NCBI GenBank assembly: GCA_031772625.1
Contig: CM062814.1
Span: forward strand, 361,309,750-361,373,749
DNA: 64,000 bases
From: Pinus tabuliformis
Lineage: Eukaryota; Streptophyta; Pinopsida; Pinales; Pinaceae
Reading direction: 5' to 3'
The position numbers and the translations under genes are program-made. The notes beneath the pieces were generated by a model. The model made no database searches. It was not told the DNA's origin and worked only from the letters and a program-made list of their open reading frames with translations. Shown here one piece after another: positions 11,969-24,022 of this stretch (position 1 is the stretch's first letter; each line of letters begins with the position of its first letter).

Positions 11969-12150
11969 AAGAGTGTAGCCATTTGTCTTTTTCAGAGTAG
12001 TGTACGAACCTACTAGGGAAGAGTTGGATCTTAAAAACGGAAGGTAAGAACCTGCGTGCGGAGCATGTAAAATCCCTGCTCCACTGTCTGCTTTCCTAAA
12101 AGATTTGTTGTTGCTTTGTTTGAATAGAATTTAGTAGTTCATTTGAGTGC

Positions 12151-13502
12151 ATGACTAAGCAGAAAAAACCAGAAAAGAATATTAAGCTTCCATCCAAACC
12201 TGAAAAAGATAAGGGGCCGGTGACCCTTGGCCGAACGACCTTCATAGATGAAATCTATAAGAAAACAGAATCTCATCCATTAGTAGGCCCCAGGAAAACT
12301 ATTTCTAAATAGCCTACTAGTTCCCTTCAGGCCACAGGATCACCATCTGTAGCCTTTGCTAAGGTGCATAGTCAAACTGAAGAACAGGACTTTCAAGAAA
12401 TTGAAAATTCTACTCCAGAACTATTGCAGGAAGGGAATTTCAGCAACTTTTGTGAAGGAGAAGGAGAAACAGGGGAAATCGAAGAACCAAAATCTCCCAT
12501 TGAAACAAATCAGCCATTAAATAGCCCAGATAAGGGGAGCGTTGCCAAAATCATTGTTGAAGGAATCCAATCTCCTCAGACATCAAGTATTCCCATTATC
12601 CCAGATAAAGGAAGTTTTGTTAAAACTATCCCTGCCAAAACCGTTCCCTCTCAACCTAGGAATACCCTCCTAGATATCCCAGAAGGTTATTAGCATATAT
12701 TCGATTCTATGGCTCAGAACCAGTCAAATACTCAAACCTCTACAATACAATATCCTATAGTGGATTTTGTAGCAAGTGTGCCCATGAAAGCTATCCCTCT
12801 TCAACATATCCCTACATTTCACGGTCTCACATTAGAAGATTCGGATGCATTTTTATTTGAATTCGATGTGTTGTGCAGGGGATATGATTACACCACTGAT
12901 CCTTAGAAATTGAAATTATTCCCCTCTACATTAAAAGGGGCTGCTTTAAGATGGTTTATGGGACTAGGTGGTGGGGTCATCAACAATTGGGATCAAATGA
13001 AATAATCTTTCTTAAAAAAATATCAGGACTATTGTAGGTCTAGAGAATTAAAGGACGAAATATTCCAAATGACAGCCAAACCAAATGAAAAATTATAGGA
13101 GTATGTGGAACATTTTCAGTAAAATCTACAAAGATCTCCTTATGCATCACTACCTTTACCTGATAATGTGTTAAAAACTACATTGGTAAGGGGCATGAAG
13201 GAACAATGGATTGAAACATTAAACATCATGGGAAAAGGGGATATTTATCAAGAGAATTTTGCTGACATCATTCATTTATGTATCAGGAGTTCGAGAGGCA
13301 GCACACGAGTAAAACCGGCAGAATATGATTGGTTTGCAAGAGACAACAAAATATCGACAAAAGGAGTAACACGTGTAGAGATTGGAAATTTATTAGAAAA
13401 TTTTAAAACTGATATTCTAGGGACACTAACTACACAACTTGTTATTATGCAGGCTAAAGAGAAGTAGATGGAGGCAGAACATAATTTCGCGATCTTCTGT
13501 CC
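12151..13502 (+). pseudogene. Gypsy C gag, 5' part
   Basis: Structural protein. Starts at ATG 12151 (MTKQKKPEKN), 182 bases after the PBS. An acidic, Pro/Ser-rich N-terminal region (12151-12700) precedes the capsid domain: IPTFHGLTLEDSDAFLFEF, LKGAALRWFMGL, SFLKKYQDYCRSREL, then IYQENFADIIHLCIRSSRG and GNLLENFKTDILGTL. One frame is kept throughout. Stops interrupt it, including TAG at 12310, 12691, 12904, 13096 and 13465, most where Gln fits. The frame reaches ..FCPR at 13502, inside a zinc knuckle, where D is inserted; it resumes at 21351. Confidence 0.88.
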
Positions 13503-13507
13503 TCGAT
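13503..13507 (+). repeat. TSD of element D (left)
   Basis: tcgat, identical to 21346-21350. Confidence 0.95.
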
Positions 13508-14547
13508 TGTTACAGGGAAAAGTGTCTATCTAGAACTGCTCTATCCCACTAAGATGTGACAGCTGCCTTAGAAACAAACAGAGAAAAGATACTTTCTTTT
13601 TTCCTTTATGAATTATAGATAGAGAGGAACAGAAAGACCAACCTCTGTCTTGCGCTAATCTCCTGATTTGATTCCTCTCTTCTTGGATAGTCTTCAGCTA
13701 CCTGCTCCCTTACACGCCCAGCTTCACGAAGTACCTGTAAGATCATAGAACCATAGCACTATACAAAGACATGGATCTATAATCATAAACAATCTAGGAT
13801 CAGATGTAAATTGACCATACAAATGTAGCCAGCATCAATGACACAAAAGCATGGAGGAAAACTTGAATAGCTTTTATTGATAAAACAAGAAAGAGCCAAG
13901 AGGAGTTACAACCAGTTGTTCTGACCCAGCATCAACTTCCCAGCAAAGAAGCCCCTCTTCACCTCAAACAAAGCTTAGATCACCCAACAATCTGATGTTT
14001 GTCTCAAGAAACCAACAACAATTCCTTACAATATGCAAAATTCCAGCCTCTGGATCTCTGGGATGAGGGATCCATATATAGATATCTGTAAGAAGGATGA
14101 GTCAGCTTTTGATTTGATTAGTGTCCTCCCGCTGATAGTTCTTACTTCAACTTGGAGATTGATGGTCTCTTACTCATCCTTGGTCGAATTCAGTGAGGCA
14201 AGTGTCATAGGAGAAGATTCTAGAAGCTTCCATTGCCTCTCCACCTCGCGGAATGACACTGCCATTTGTCATTTCTCGCCCATCGCACCCGACAGAAGGG
14301 ATTTTTGAAATGCAATGCACCTACACAGTGTATTTAGGTGAGATGCAATGCACTTAGCTAGTGGAGGAGCTGAAATGATCCTGTTTTAACCAATTCTGGG
14401 CAGTTTTTCATGGAGAACTTCTGGGAGAAGCTGTAATCTGTTGACCTTGTTCCTTTAGGGGTTAGAACAACACTTTTAGGGACTTAGGAGCCCTTGGTTT
14501 ATGGACATTTCATGCTTGGGGTTGTAGGGCCAAAAATATCTATAACA
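13508..14547 (-). repeat. 3' LTR of D
   Basis: On + it runs tgttacaggg to tctataaca; read on the minus strand it has TG...CA ends. A TATA motif (14075-14080) and a candidate AATAAA poly(A) signal near 13872 are in the expected order on the minus strand. Matches 20305-21345 and 63058-64000. Confidence 0.95.
14075..14080 (-). promoter_or_regulatory. TATA box of D-family LTR
   Basis: TATATA on the minus strand within ctatatatgg, about 470 bases into the LTR. Conserved at 20872-20877 and 63621-63626, the other two family LTRs. Confidence 0.65.
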
Positions 14548-14560
14548 GTTGCCCCCTAGA
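14548..14560 (-). promoter_or_regulatory. Polypurine tract of D
   Basis: Minus strand CTAGGGGGCAAC immediately before the 3' LTR. Same core (AGGGGGCAA) as in E at 42577-42589. Primes plus-strand DNA synthesis. Confidence 0.75.
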
Positions 14561-17019
14561 GCATGATGTCGTTAATCTTTTGATGTCGGGTGAAATGCTT
14601 TATTATGAGGATCCGAAGTTCTTTCAATGCTGGGAGGAGACCTGTAATAAGATACAATACAATACATTATCTTCATAATATTTTCATGATCTAGCTGAGG
14701 CGGGCATTCCCATGCTCAACTTTATAAATTCATTTTCATGTACACAGGACAGACAATCGTTTGAGTGTAGACTGATGATTCTGATAGAGCCATCATCCTT
14801 TTGATTGGATGATTATCTGTGCAGCAATGATGTACATTTGATGTCTTTATTTCCCTGAATATATATCGCAGCCCGGATGAATGAAACTAGATCCGGGGTC
14901 TTCAATCTCGTTCGATCTTCACTCAAAGTACAAGTCGATCCATGTGAGAAATGTTCTGAAGTCGAACATGGAAAGACATCGCTTGATTACCAGCCAATGA
15001 TGTAAACTGTTAACAAGCGCGAGAGGAATCACTAATAATGATAATGACCCTCAAGGTACTACAGCACAATTCACGTGGTGTGAATAATGGACTTGGCATC
15101 GAACACCACGCAAAATCTTTCGGTCGAAGGCCATTGATGTAAACCTGTCGCCGGAAGTGAGAAACTTGCCATTGAGGCATGCAAGCTTCAAAGTACTGAA
15201 TGGGGTGTTCCTAGATCAAATTCTTGGATAATGAGCTGATGTCGACAAGAAGTGATCCGTCACAGGAGTGTCTTAATGAATCCCACATCAATGACACGGA
15301 ACAGAGCAAATGATTTTAATGGAGGTGAAAACGATCTGGTGATATAAGGTTCAGGGTGGCGGTCATGAAAGAATGGAGTATAAGTGTATGGTAGTGGGTG
15401 AGGCATAGGTGAATTCTCTGAATGACTTCTCTTGAACATATCGACGACACTGATGTGATGGATTGGTAGCATTAACCCCAAATGTGGATGGTATGATGGG
15501 ACCATGGCGATGTGACCGGTGAATGAAACAACCCAACCCGACTCGGACACAGAGTGGAAGTGTCATGTTCAAGAGCGACTTGCTACCAACAAAGTTTCTT
15601 CAAGTTTTCTTCCCAATTTTCCTCAGTCATTGCTGACTAGTACCTCTTTATTTTTGTCAAGCTTGAGGAGGATAACATATGCTTGTTCTATAATTTGCCC
15701 TTTGGGCAAACCCATTCTATGTTTTAACAAGCCTAGCGATAGTGAAACTCGTCCTCGTCTATAGACAAGTTTGTCGCTATTAAAATTTTAACGAGTTTAA
15801 CGACAAAGATAACTCGGTCCTTTTCAATTTTAGAGAGTCTAAAAAGGAACGTAAAGGAAACTCCAAAATTCCTTTTTCATCATCTAATCCCTTAAGTCCG
15901 AAAAAGTATAAAACAATACAGAAGGGATGAATTTTCGATACTTTTAACAAGCCGAAAAAACAAGCGCTTGATCTTTTTGTGTAATAATCCCTCAGGTCCA
16001 AAAAGATTAAAATTTAGAGGAGGGATAGCACTTCCTGTCCCTTTAACGAGCTGGAGAGGCCAATGGCTCGGCAATCTTTTCATATTTTACGAGTCAGTTG
16101 AAAAGAGCTTAAAGGAGACTCGTCTTTTGAGGAACAAGTGATAAAATGGGTAGCAGCTGATTCCAGGTAAGGTTTGGAATTTTCCAATCACAGCAGTGTT
16201 ACAAGGATGGCTAGTGAAATCACTCTTCGCAGCTATTCCTCAAAATGGGTAAACAATCAAATGGGGGTGAATGATCAGCCAATGCAAAAGTGGAGGTGAT
16301 GGTGCAAACACGACTAAGGCTTTAAATGGCTGAAGTACTACATTCACGAAGGTTATTTACTGGGGAATAGTTCATTTTTTAACGAGCTTAAACGGGGGAG
16401 GAAACATTTTCTCATGGCTTATGTTTATTTTTTAACGAGCTTGAACTATGTGCTAAAACTGCTCGATGCGGGTTTATTTTTTAACGAGCTTGAACCTTGC
16501 GGTAACACTGCTCGATTAATCCAGTCATGTGATAAGAATGTCTCTTATAAAAATGGCAACTTTTAGATTTTTTCCCCACATCCTTTATTTATGCATGTTA
16601 GGAAACGACCAATCCAAAAAACAGATAAATGATCACTCTTTGCTTGCACTCCAAAAGGTTTGCATGCCCCCAGGCATAAAAAAGAGTTTCAAGGTTACCC
16701 TTCTTTAGTCCGTTAAAACATTTGTTTTATCGAGAGAGGCCTACCTCTTACAGGTTACCAAAGATTGCTCTATTCACAGTGCAAACAAAACACTTCTTCG
16801 GCGATGTCTACTGAAATAGACAAAGGTGAGTGAAGGAGGCTACTCCACTCACATAACTTTGACAAGAGAATCTTGTTCTAGAATAACCCCCTCTTCCAAT
16901 CATGGACGGCAGTACAGACTAGTCATATTCTCTCACGGAAACCTACCCTATACCTGAAGTTTTCCTGCCGAAGCAGACCAGGGTGCATGCCCCCTGGGTT
17001 TCAGTCACGTCCCCCCGAA
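14561..17019 (-). other. Non-coding 3' internal region of D
   Basis: No protein domain on either strand. It is colinear in patches with 42592-44400 of E, for example the block with gaaactagatcc.gggtcttca and the block with aagcttgaggaggataacatatgcttg, so it is an ancestral part of the family. It contains repeated TTTTAACGAG(C/T) motifs between 15780 and 16500. Short open frames here (such as 15260-15550) have no recognised motif and I do not call them genes. Confidence 0.7.
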
Positions 17020-18588
17020 TCACTCGCGCTCATCAGGTGGATGGACTGGAGATTGAGACATTTCTTGCGTGAAAAGACCATTCAGGGATGGTATATGACT
17101 ATTTGCTCTGTATGATCCGGGAAATGAAAGCTGGTCTACAAGCTTGACTACTCTTCCTTCGTGCGGAAAACACATTACTCTAAAGAGTGAGAAGACAATT
17201 GCTCCCTTGCAATAAATATAGTCTCGTCCAAGGAGTAGATTGTAATCCAGGGGTCCTTGAACTACCATTACGTTCATGTGAATAGTTTTCCCTCTCAATG
17301 TTATGGGCACATTGGGAAGGATCCCTAACGGTCGACTGGTTCCTTTATCAAAGCCTGTTAGATTTCTCATCTCAGGAAAAAGTGATGGCGAACCAAGCAC
17401 TTTCCAAGCAGTTGAGGAAAGGATACTCACAGAAGCCCCTTCATCTATGATGGTACCGGCCACAACCATTCTATATATTTGAACAATTATTCGGAATGGT
17501 ATACTAGCTGGTAAATGGGGTCTGCCTAGTTGATTCCAGTCGAAGGAGACAACTAGGTTGCTCGGAGGTGGGACCGAATAGACGACCGGGTACGACTCTG
17601 ACAAACTTCCTTCCTGCAGTAAAGGAATAGGTAAATTGCCCCCATGTTCGTTGGAGTCTGTGCTTAAGAAAAGAATTTGGATGGTGTCATCCTTGTTCTC
17701 TTCGGTGACTGTATCATCTGAAGATGGAACCTCTGAAGGCAAGACCGGTTCAACTGCCGCCTCAACCTTTTGACTTTCGTCTGGTATGGGTTCAGATGGT
17801 TTGTCTTCAATGATAGATTCTTCAGCCGACCACCTAAGTGGGCCAGCCGGATTTTCAACTAGTGACGGACTCGGCAAGGGTTTTTTATATCGAAGAGGAA
17901 GTCATAACGGTGAAACCGGACGATCGTCCAAAACTCTTTTAGCCTTGTCTAAGAAGGGACAATGGTGGACGGCATGATCGCCTTTGCACAGTTTACAAGG
18001 AAATCTATATTTTCCTTTTTGTCCTGGGGCTTCACTTTCACTAGTTGACGGTGTGTTTTCAACATGATCATCAGAGGTTGATGACATCGGGTTGTGCAAA
18101 CAAGGAGACCAGTCCCTTAAGATCCGAGGGATGGAAGGACAATATTTGTGATAGTGGTCTCCTTTGCAAATGACACATGGCGACTTAGGCCTGGTCAATG
18201 CAGTGTGCGGATTTTCACTAGACGACGCTCGTTTGCCCCCATTCGCTTTTGGCTCCTTCTGCTTCTTCTCTTTCTTCTTCTTTTCTTTCTTCTTCTCGGG
18301 TACTTGACTTTTGGCTTTACCAGCCCCATCAAGCGAAGAGGAAGGAGGAGAGGAAGAATTAGAGGAAGTAGAAAGTTGGTGGGTAACTCTGGACTCGTCT
18401 AGTTGCTGATTCGATTGTTCAGGAATTGCGGTGTTCTGAACGACAGAGGTTGAGAAGAGCCATACAAGCAAGCTGATTGTCAGTCCTGGAAGTGACAATG
18501 TGGCTATATGGGGTGCACCAACATCTCCCCAAGAGGAGAAGGGACTAGGATTTCCTCCAAGGGGAATTCCTTGGCTGGTGGACTCCAT
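17020..18588 (-). pseudogene. Element D gag zinc-knuckle and aspartic protease polyprotein
   Basis: Minus-strand ORF starting MESTSQG at 18588. Residues about 20-50 include a hydrophobic run. Then a Ser/Pro-rich and Lys-rich linker (KKKEKKKKEKKQKEPK), and two CX2CX3HX4C zinc knuckles: CVICKGDHYHKYC and CKLCKGDHAVHHC. A single TGA between 17902 and 17877, at an expected Arg (CGA to TGA), separates it from the protease part (17877-17020). The protease carries IIDEGASVSIL (DEGAS active site, as in E), AWKVLGSPSLF, GILPNVPITLRGK and GPLDYNLLLGRDYIY, and ends PPDERE. There is no full capsid domain and no RT after it. With one nonsense change it is among the least damaged genes in the window. Confidence 0.85.
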
Positions 18589-20283
18589 TTTCTCAACCCA
18601 AGATCAACGTAGGAAAGGGTAATGAATATTCCGTTTAAAATAAATTTTCTTTGACACAACTTGTTTTTTCAATTTTTAAGAGTCGAGAAAAAACAAAAGA
18701 TGAATCTAGTCTCCTTCGATTTTTAATGAGCCTGAAGTGACAAGTGCTCAGATGGACCTTTTCTGTTAAGGAGTCTGAAAAGGAACGAAAGAGACTACTC
18801 TAGAAATCTAGGTAGAGGGATTACCAAACCAATCGTAAAACTTTAGAATACTTTTTATGGTACAACAGTCAATCTTCCGGAATGTTGTGTTCAGTGCATT
18901 GCGATTGATAGGGCAACAGACATGGCTTCGTATGGATAAAGGATTAAGCCTATTGGGGTCTCCCAAAATATACTCGACGGTACGTGGGAGCACAAGTCCG
19001 TACTGGAACTTATCGTCCCAAAGTGGAGGAATCACCCAAACATCAGTGAGAACAATAGTTACTAGGCTTTACGACGCCGGAATACGTCTATAGCCTAGAC
19101 TTCTAAATGTTGTGCGTTAAGTTCCAAAGCTTTGTTAGATTCATTGAATTTATTTTAAGTTGATCTTGTTTATGAAGTTTGCCTTTCAGGTTCACCGCGA
19201 GATGTAGATTTAATTCCTAAAATGCAATCTAAGATGATAAACAAACTTTTTATCTTCTTTGTGCAATGAAAATCCTAGCTACTAAGGAAAAGAAAGACAG
19301 AATCTTTTCACAAAGAGCAAAGAGCACACTCTAAATGCACTTTTCTAAATCAAGCCAATCAGACTATCTATATGCAAATGCACATGCATGTATTTGTTTT
19401 TGACTTTCTTAGTATATGAATGCTAAAAAGAAAGTTGATGCAAAAATCTGAATTTCTTTTTAAGCGACAAATATCAACAAGTTTCTTTTCGAAATCAAAA
19501 ATGGAGACGATCACAACACCTTACGATTTTGAAATGAATACTTGTTCTTGGCACTAGAAAATTACAAATTCAGACCAAAAGCAATAGTAACAGGATAATC
19601 GACCATCAACAACAATCAAACTCTTTCCTACGATCGAAATCGACACTTGCGACAGTTTCAAATCAAAGCAAGACAGTACGATTATGCTACTTTTGCAAAC
19701 GAGAACTGTAAATGACTTAAAAAACACACAAAAACATCTGCAGTTCTTTTGTACAAAGGAGGCGGAATAACAGCAAGGAAAATGGGTTTCAAACAGACAT
19801 ATACTGATCACAAGCAGCGAAATTCAGGAATAGAACTCGAAATAATGAATCACAGAAACCAAAACTGCACGGAGCTAGTGTGATCAACGCACCTGTAACA
19901 CAGAGAATTTGAAATGCAACGCAGCTTGTCCACTCAGGAAGTGCATTGAAATTCAGATTCTCTGAACGGTACCTGCGCTGGGCCAGAAACGAGACTCTGT
20001 TTGGGTTCCGGGTCACAGTTTGTGGTTCAGTTCTTGGGTTTTGGCCGAGCAAAAAGCAATCAGTAATGCAACAATCAGGGGTAGATCTAAGGAGGATCTA
20101 AGAGCTATCACAAGGGCAATCAGATAGTTTGTGAATCAATTGTTTAAATCATAAACAGATCCAGTAGATGGATTGAAGTAGCAGTTATCTACTTTGCATT
20201 TGTTATGGCAAATGCAGTTCAAATGCTACCTGTAAGTTTATGAAATAGACAACAAAGAATGATAAACAGACAAACTAATTATC
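18589..20283 (-). other. Leader of element D
   Basis: About 1.7 kb between PBS and gag start, without recognisable protein on either strand. Long leaders are known in large plant gypsy elements and may hold packaging signals; no specific structure is identified here. Confidence 0.6.
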
Positions 20284-20301
20284 TCCCCAGCGGAGTCGCC
20301 A
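20284..20301 (-). promoter_or_regulatory. Primer-binding site of D
   Basis: Minus strand TGGCGACTCCGCTGGGGA, three bases from the LTR. From memory, complementary to the 3' end of a plant tRNA-Arg, the primer type known for Ogre-like gypsy. Identical to the PBS of E. Confidence 0.85.
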
Positions 20302-20304
20302 TTT

Positions 20305-21345
20305 TGTTACAGGGTAAAGTGTCTATATAGAACTTCTCTATCCCACTAAGGTGTGACAGCTGCCTTAGAAACAAACAGAGAAAAGCTACTTTCATTTTTC
20401 CTTTATGAATTATAGATAGAGAGGAACAGAAAGACCAACCTCTGTCTTGCGCTAATCTCCTGATTTGATTCCTCTCTTCTTTGATAGTCTTCAGCTACTT
20501 GCTCCCTTGCACGCCCAGCTCCACAAAGTACCTGTAAGATCACAGAACCATAGCACTATACAAAGACATGGATCTATAATCATAAACAATCTAGGATCAT
20601 ATGTAAATTGACCATACAAATGTAGCCAGCATCAATGACACAAAAGCATGGAGGAAAACTTGAATAGCTTTTATTGATAAAACAAGAAAGAGCCAAAAGG
20701 AGTTACAACCAGTTGTTCTGACCCAGCATCAACCTCCCAGCAAAGAAGCCCCTCTTCACCTCAAACAAAGCTTAGATCACCCAACAATCTGATGTTTGTC
20801 TCAAGAAACCAACAACAATTCCTTACAATATGCAAAATTCTAGCCTCTGGATCTCTGGGATGAGGGATCCATATATAGATATCTGTAAGGGGGATGAATG
20901 AGCTTGTGATTTGATTAGTGTCCTCCCTCTGATAGTTCTTGCTTCCACTTGGAGATTGATGGTCTCTTACTCATCCTTGGTCGAATTCAGTGAGGCAAGT
21001 GTCATAGGAGAAGATTCTAGAAGCTTCCATTGCCTCTCCACCTCGCGGAATGACACTGCCATTTGTCATTTCTCACCCATCGCACCCCACAGAAGGGATT
21101 TTTGAAATGCAACGCACCTACACAATGTATTTAGGTGAGATGCAACACACTTAGCTGGTGGAGCAGCTGAAATGATCCTGTTTTAACCAATTCTTAGCAG
21201 TTTTTCATGGAGAACTTCTGGGAGAAGCTGTAATCTGTTGACCTTGTTCCTTTAGGGGTTAGAAAAACACTTTTAGGGACTTAGGAGCCCTTGTTTTATG
21301 GACATTTCATGGTTGGGGTTGTAGGGCCCAGAAATGTCTATAACA
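20305..21345 (-). repeat. 5' LTR of D
   Basis: 1041 bp, pair of 13508-14547; TATA motif at 20872-20877. Followed on + by the TSD tcgat (21346-21350) and the resumed C gag. Confidence 0.95.
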
Positions 21346-21350
21346 TCGAT

Positions 21351-22060
21351 GCAGGAAAAAGCATAGTCACAAGGAATGTCCACTGGATACAGTCCAAACA
21401 TGTGCCATCTGTACAAAAGATCATCTTACGGAAAGCTGCCCCTCACTTCTTGGATTAAAAGCAGTATATAAGGAAGCGGAGGAAGAACCAGAATCGGTGT
21501 ACTTGATCAACCAGCACCGCCAGTGGCAACCGAGACAATCTAGTATGTTTCCAGACGCCACTTCTTCTTTTCAGCCTCCACAGTATAATGCTCAACAATA
21601 TAGTATGTGGCAAAGTCAGTCCCAACCCCATTTTCAAACTGGTCACCACAGTCATTTCCTTCTTCAAACCCGTGGCTGAATCAGGCAAGCCAATCTGGTT
21701 GGCCGAATTTCCCTTACACTCCACCATATTGGCAAAATAGCCCATATCTTCCACAATGGACTCCCCCTACTTCACAAAGTTCACCCTGGTAGACAAACTG
21801 GCAAAGACCGATGCACCAGCCAGTAGGAACTATTCCGCTCCCTCAACCTACTCTGCCAGCTTTACAACAAAATCCCCAGTCTAATCTGAGACCGCAACTC
21901 CCAGCCCAACCCAACCCCAATCCAAATAACAGACCAGTCCAATCTCTTCAAATCATAGAATCACCAGAAATAGGACCCGACCTGAGGGAGTGTAACGATC
22001 TTCAGTTACGATCTGGACATATTATTGAAACTGAGGGAGATAAAACAGTTCATATTTAAG
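21351..22060 (+). pseudogene. Gypsy C gag, 3' part
   Basis: Continues from 13502 after D and one TSD copy are removed. The join rebuilds CPRCRKKHSHKEC, a CX2CX3HX4C knuckle, followed by a second one, CAICTKDHLTESC. Then come SVYLINQHRQWQPRQS, a Pro/Gln/Trp-rich region (PPYWQNSPYLPQW) and the conserved DLQLRSGHIIE block near 22010. Zinc knuckles bind the genomic RNA. The frame is broken by several nonsense changes and ends in stops after 22056. Confidence 0.85.
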
Positions 22061-23183
22061 ATCATTTATCATGAGAACATCAGTTGCAACAAGAGGATGT
22101 AAATAACCAACAGACTCATACGCAAGCAACCACATCCCCTCCTCCGTTCCCAGAATGATTAGTCATACCTCGACCTTTATAGTATCCTGACTTTGACATT
22201 CTGGGAGAATTATAAAATCTGTACATAAAAATCCCATTCCTCCAAGCCATTCAAGACATTCCTATATACACAAAAACTATCAAAGAATTGTGCATAAAGA
22301 AACCAAGGAGGAATATAACAACTATAATCCAAGAGTCCAAGTAGTCGGTACTTTATCTGATTTACTATCCGGGAAAGAAACACCCATTAAATATGAAGAC
22401 CCAGGAAATCCAATTGTAACTATTCAAATTTATGGTCAGACCCTGTCTAATGCCTTAGTTGATCTAGGAGCTGCAATCAATATTTTAACAACCATTACCT
22501 GTCAAAAGCTTGGCATTACATATGTAGAACCCACCTCTACTTTGTTAGAATTGGCTGACCGATCTGTGGTTAGACCAGAGGGTACTCTACATGATGTCAT
22601 GGTCTCTGCAGATTCCTGGGAATATCCAACTGATTTCCTGATAATTAATCCAAAAACCCGACTTGATGGACACCCGCTAATCCTAGGTAGACCTTGGCTT
22701 GCCACTGCCGATTCTTACATTGGTTGTCGGCAAGGAAATATGACCATAACCAAAGGACCTGATATCAAGAATTTAGTTCTATACCCTCCAGCGCAGCCAA
22801 GTGTCACAATAATTAAAACTAATAAGCACCCTGTATCATACCTTACTAATAACATTAGATCTCCACTGACTATACAAGAGGCACTTGATTTTAAAGATCA
22901 AACAGAAGATGATGCCATTAACAACTTCATTAGTCAAACTGAATCCGGATCCTACACACAGTGTCACATGATAGAAGCAACATTTGATAATGAATTAGAA
23001 GAAGATCCTCTGAAAGATACACATGATCAAACAATACTTGTTACTTCTGTTTCAAATAGTAAAATTGTGGAAATTGAACCGGGAAAAACATTAAATATCA
23101 ATGCCAACCTCACACCTGAACAAGAAACGAAGCTCATCCATCTGTTAAGAAAATATCATTTGCATGGGATTACCCTGATATGA
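22061..23183 (+). pseudogene. Gypsy C aspartic protease
   Basis: A decayed linker (22061-22289, including YPDFDILGEL and IPFLQAIQDIPIYTKTIKELC in a shifted frame) leads to a 297-codon open block (22290-23183). It contains NALVDLGAAINILTTITCQKLGI with a D-L-G-A active site, LELADRSVVRPEGTLHDVMVSADSWEYPTDFLII, and GHPLILGRPWLATADSYIGCR, the flap and C-terminal landmarks of plant gypsy retropepsins. The D-L-G-A form instead of D-S/T-G-A is usual in this gypsy branch. The block itself has no internal stop. Confidence 0.88.
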
Positions 23184-24022
23184 AGGGAATCGATCCAGAA
23201 TTGTGTACACACCACATTTATATAGAAAAAGATGTTAGACCTGTTCGTCAACCACAAAGAAGACTTAATCCTCATCTAAAGGATGTGGTAAAAGCTGAAC
23301 TTCAGAAACTTTTAGATGTCAATTTTATCTATCCTATTTCTGATAGTAAATGGGTCTCTCCGCTTGCGGTGGTACCAAAAAAGAATGGGAAATGGAGAAT
23401 TTGTGTGGATTACAGGGAACTCAATAAAGCAACACAAAAAGACCACTTTCCTCTCCCGTTCATAGACCAAGTACTAGATACTTTAGCAGGAAAGAAATTC
23501 TTTTCTTCCCTGGATGGCTTCAGTGGATACAATCAAATTCAGATTGCACCTGAAGACCAGGACAAAACTACTTTTACTTGTCCTTGGGGAACATTTTTCT
23601 ATCGAGTTCTACCTTTTGGCCTATGTAATGCTCCTGCCACATTCCAAAGGGCCATCCTTAGCATTTTTGCAGATTTAATAAATGATGGACTTGCAGTATA
23701 TATGGATGACTTTACACCATATGGAGATGACTTTGATCCAGCACTAGACACCCTAGAAAAATTCCTACAACGCTGCATAGCTACCAGGCTTTGCTTAAGT
23801 CATGAAAAATTTTACATGATAATGACTGAAGGACTTATCCTAGGACACTATGTTTCAGCAGCCGGCATTCAGGTAGACCCGGCCAAAATCAAAATACTTT
23901 TGCTTATTCCCACTCCTACTACTCAAACAGAGGTACGCAACTTTCTTGGATTTTCTGGTTATTATAGACGATTTATAGAATTATTCACACATTGCTGCAC
24001 CTTTATATGCACTAACTGGTAA
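23180..24022 (+). pseudogene. Gypsy C reverse transcriptase
   Basis: Copies genomic RNA into DNA. 280 open codons with all main RT blocks: FIYPISDSKWVSPLAVVPKK, WRICVDYRELNKATQKDHFPLP, DGFSGYNQIQIAPEDQDKT, FGLCNAPATFQRA, the catalytic VYMDDF (YMDD), and EVRNFLGFSGYYRRFI. A one-base loss near 23990 shifts the frame (..FTHCC instead of the expected HIAAPLY), and the domain continues in another frame. The residues I can see in the active site are intact. Confidence 0.93.

Larger units (their letters stand above)
13508..21345 (-). mobile_element. Non-autonomous gypsy-like element D, nested in C gag
   Basis: 7838 bp. LTRs 13508-14547 and 20305-21345 (1040 and 1041 bp) differ at roughly 5% in the first 240 bases compared. 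The TSD tcgat is perfect. On the minus strand: 5' LTR, PBS, 1.7-kb leader, gag-protease ORF (18588-17020), 2.5 kb without coding, PPT, 3' LTR. No RT, RNase H or integrase, so it needed proteins in trans. The PBS, PPT and 3' non-coding block match element E, suggesting an E-like element as helper. It splits the first zinc knuckle of C gag. Confidence 0.93.

Noticed and set aside
20284-20301. tRNA gene
   Set aside because: Only the 18 bases matching a tRNA 3' end are present, at an LTR boundary, so they are primer-binding sites.
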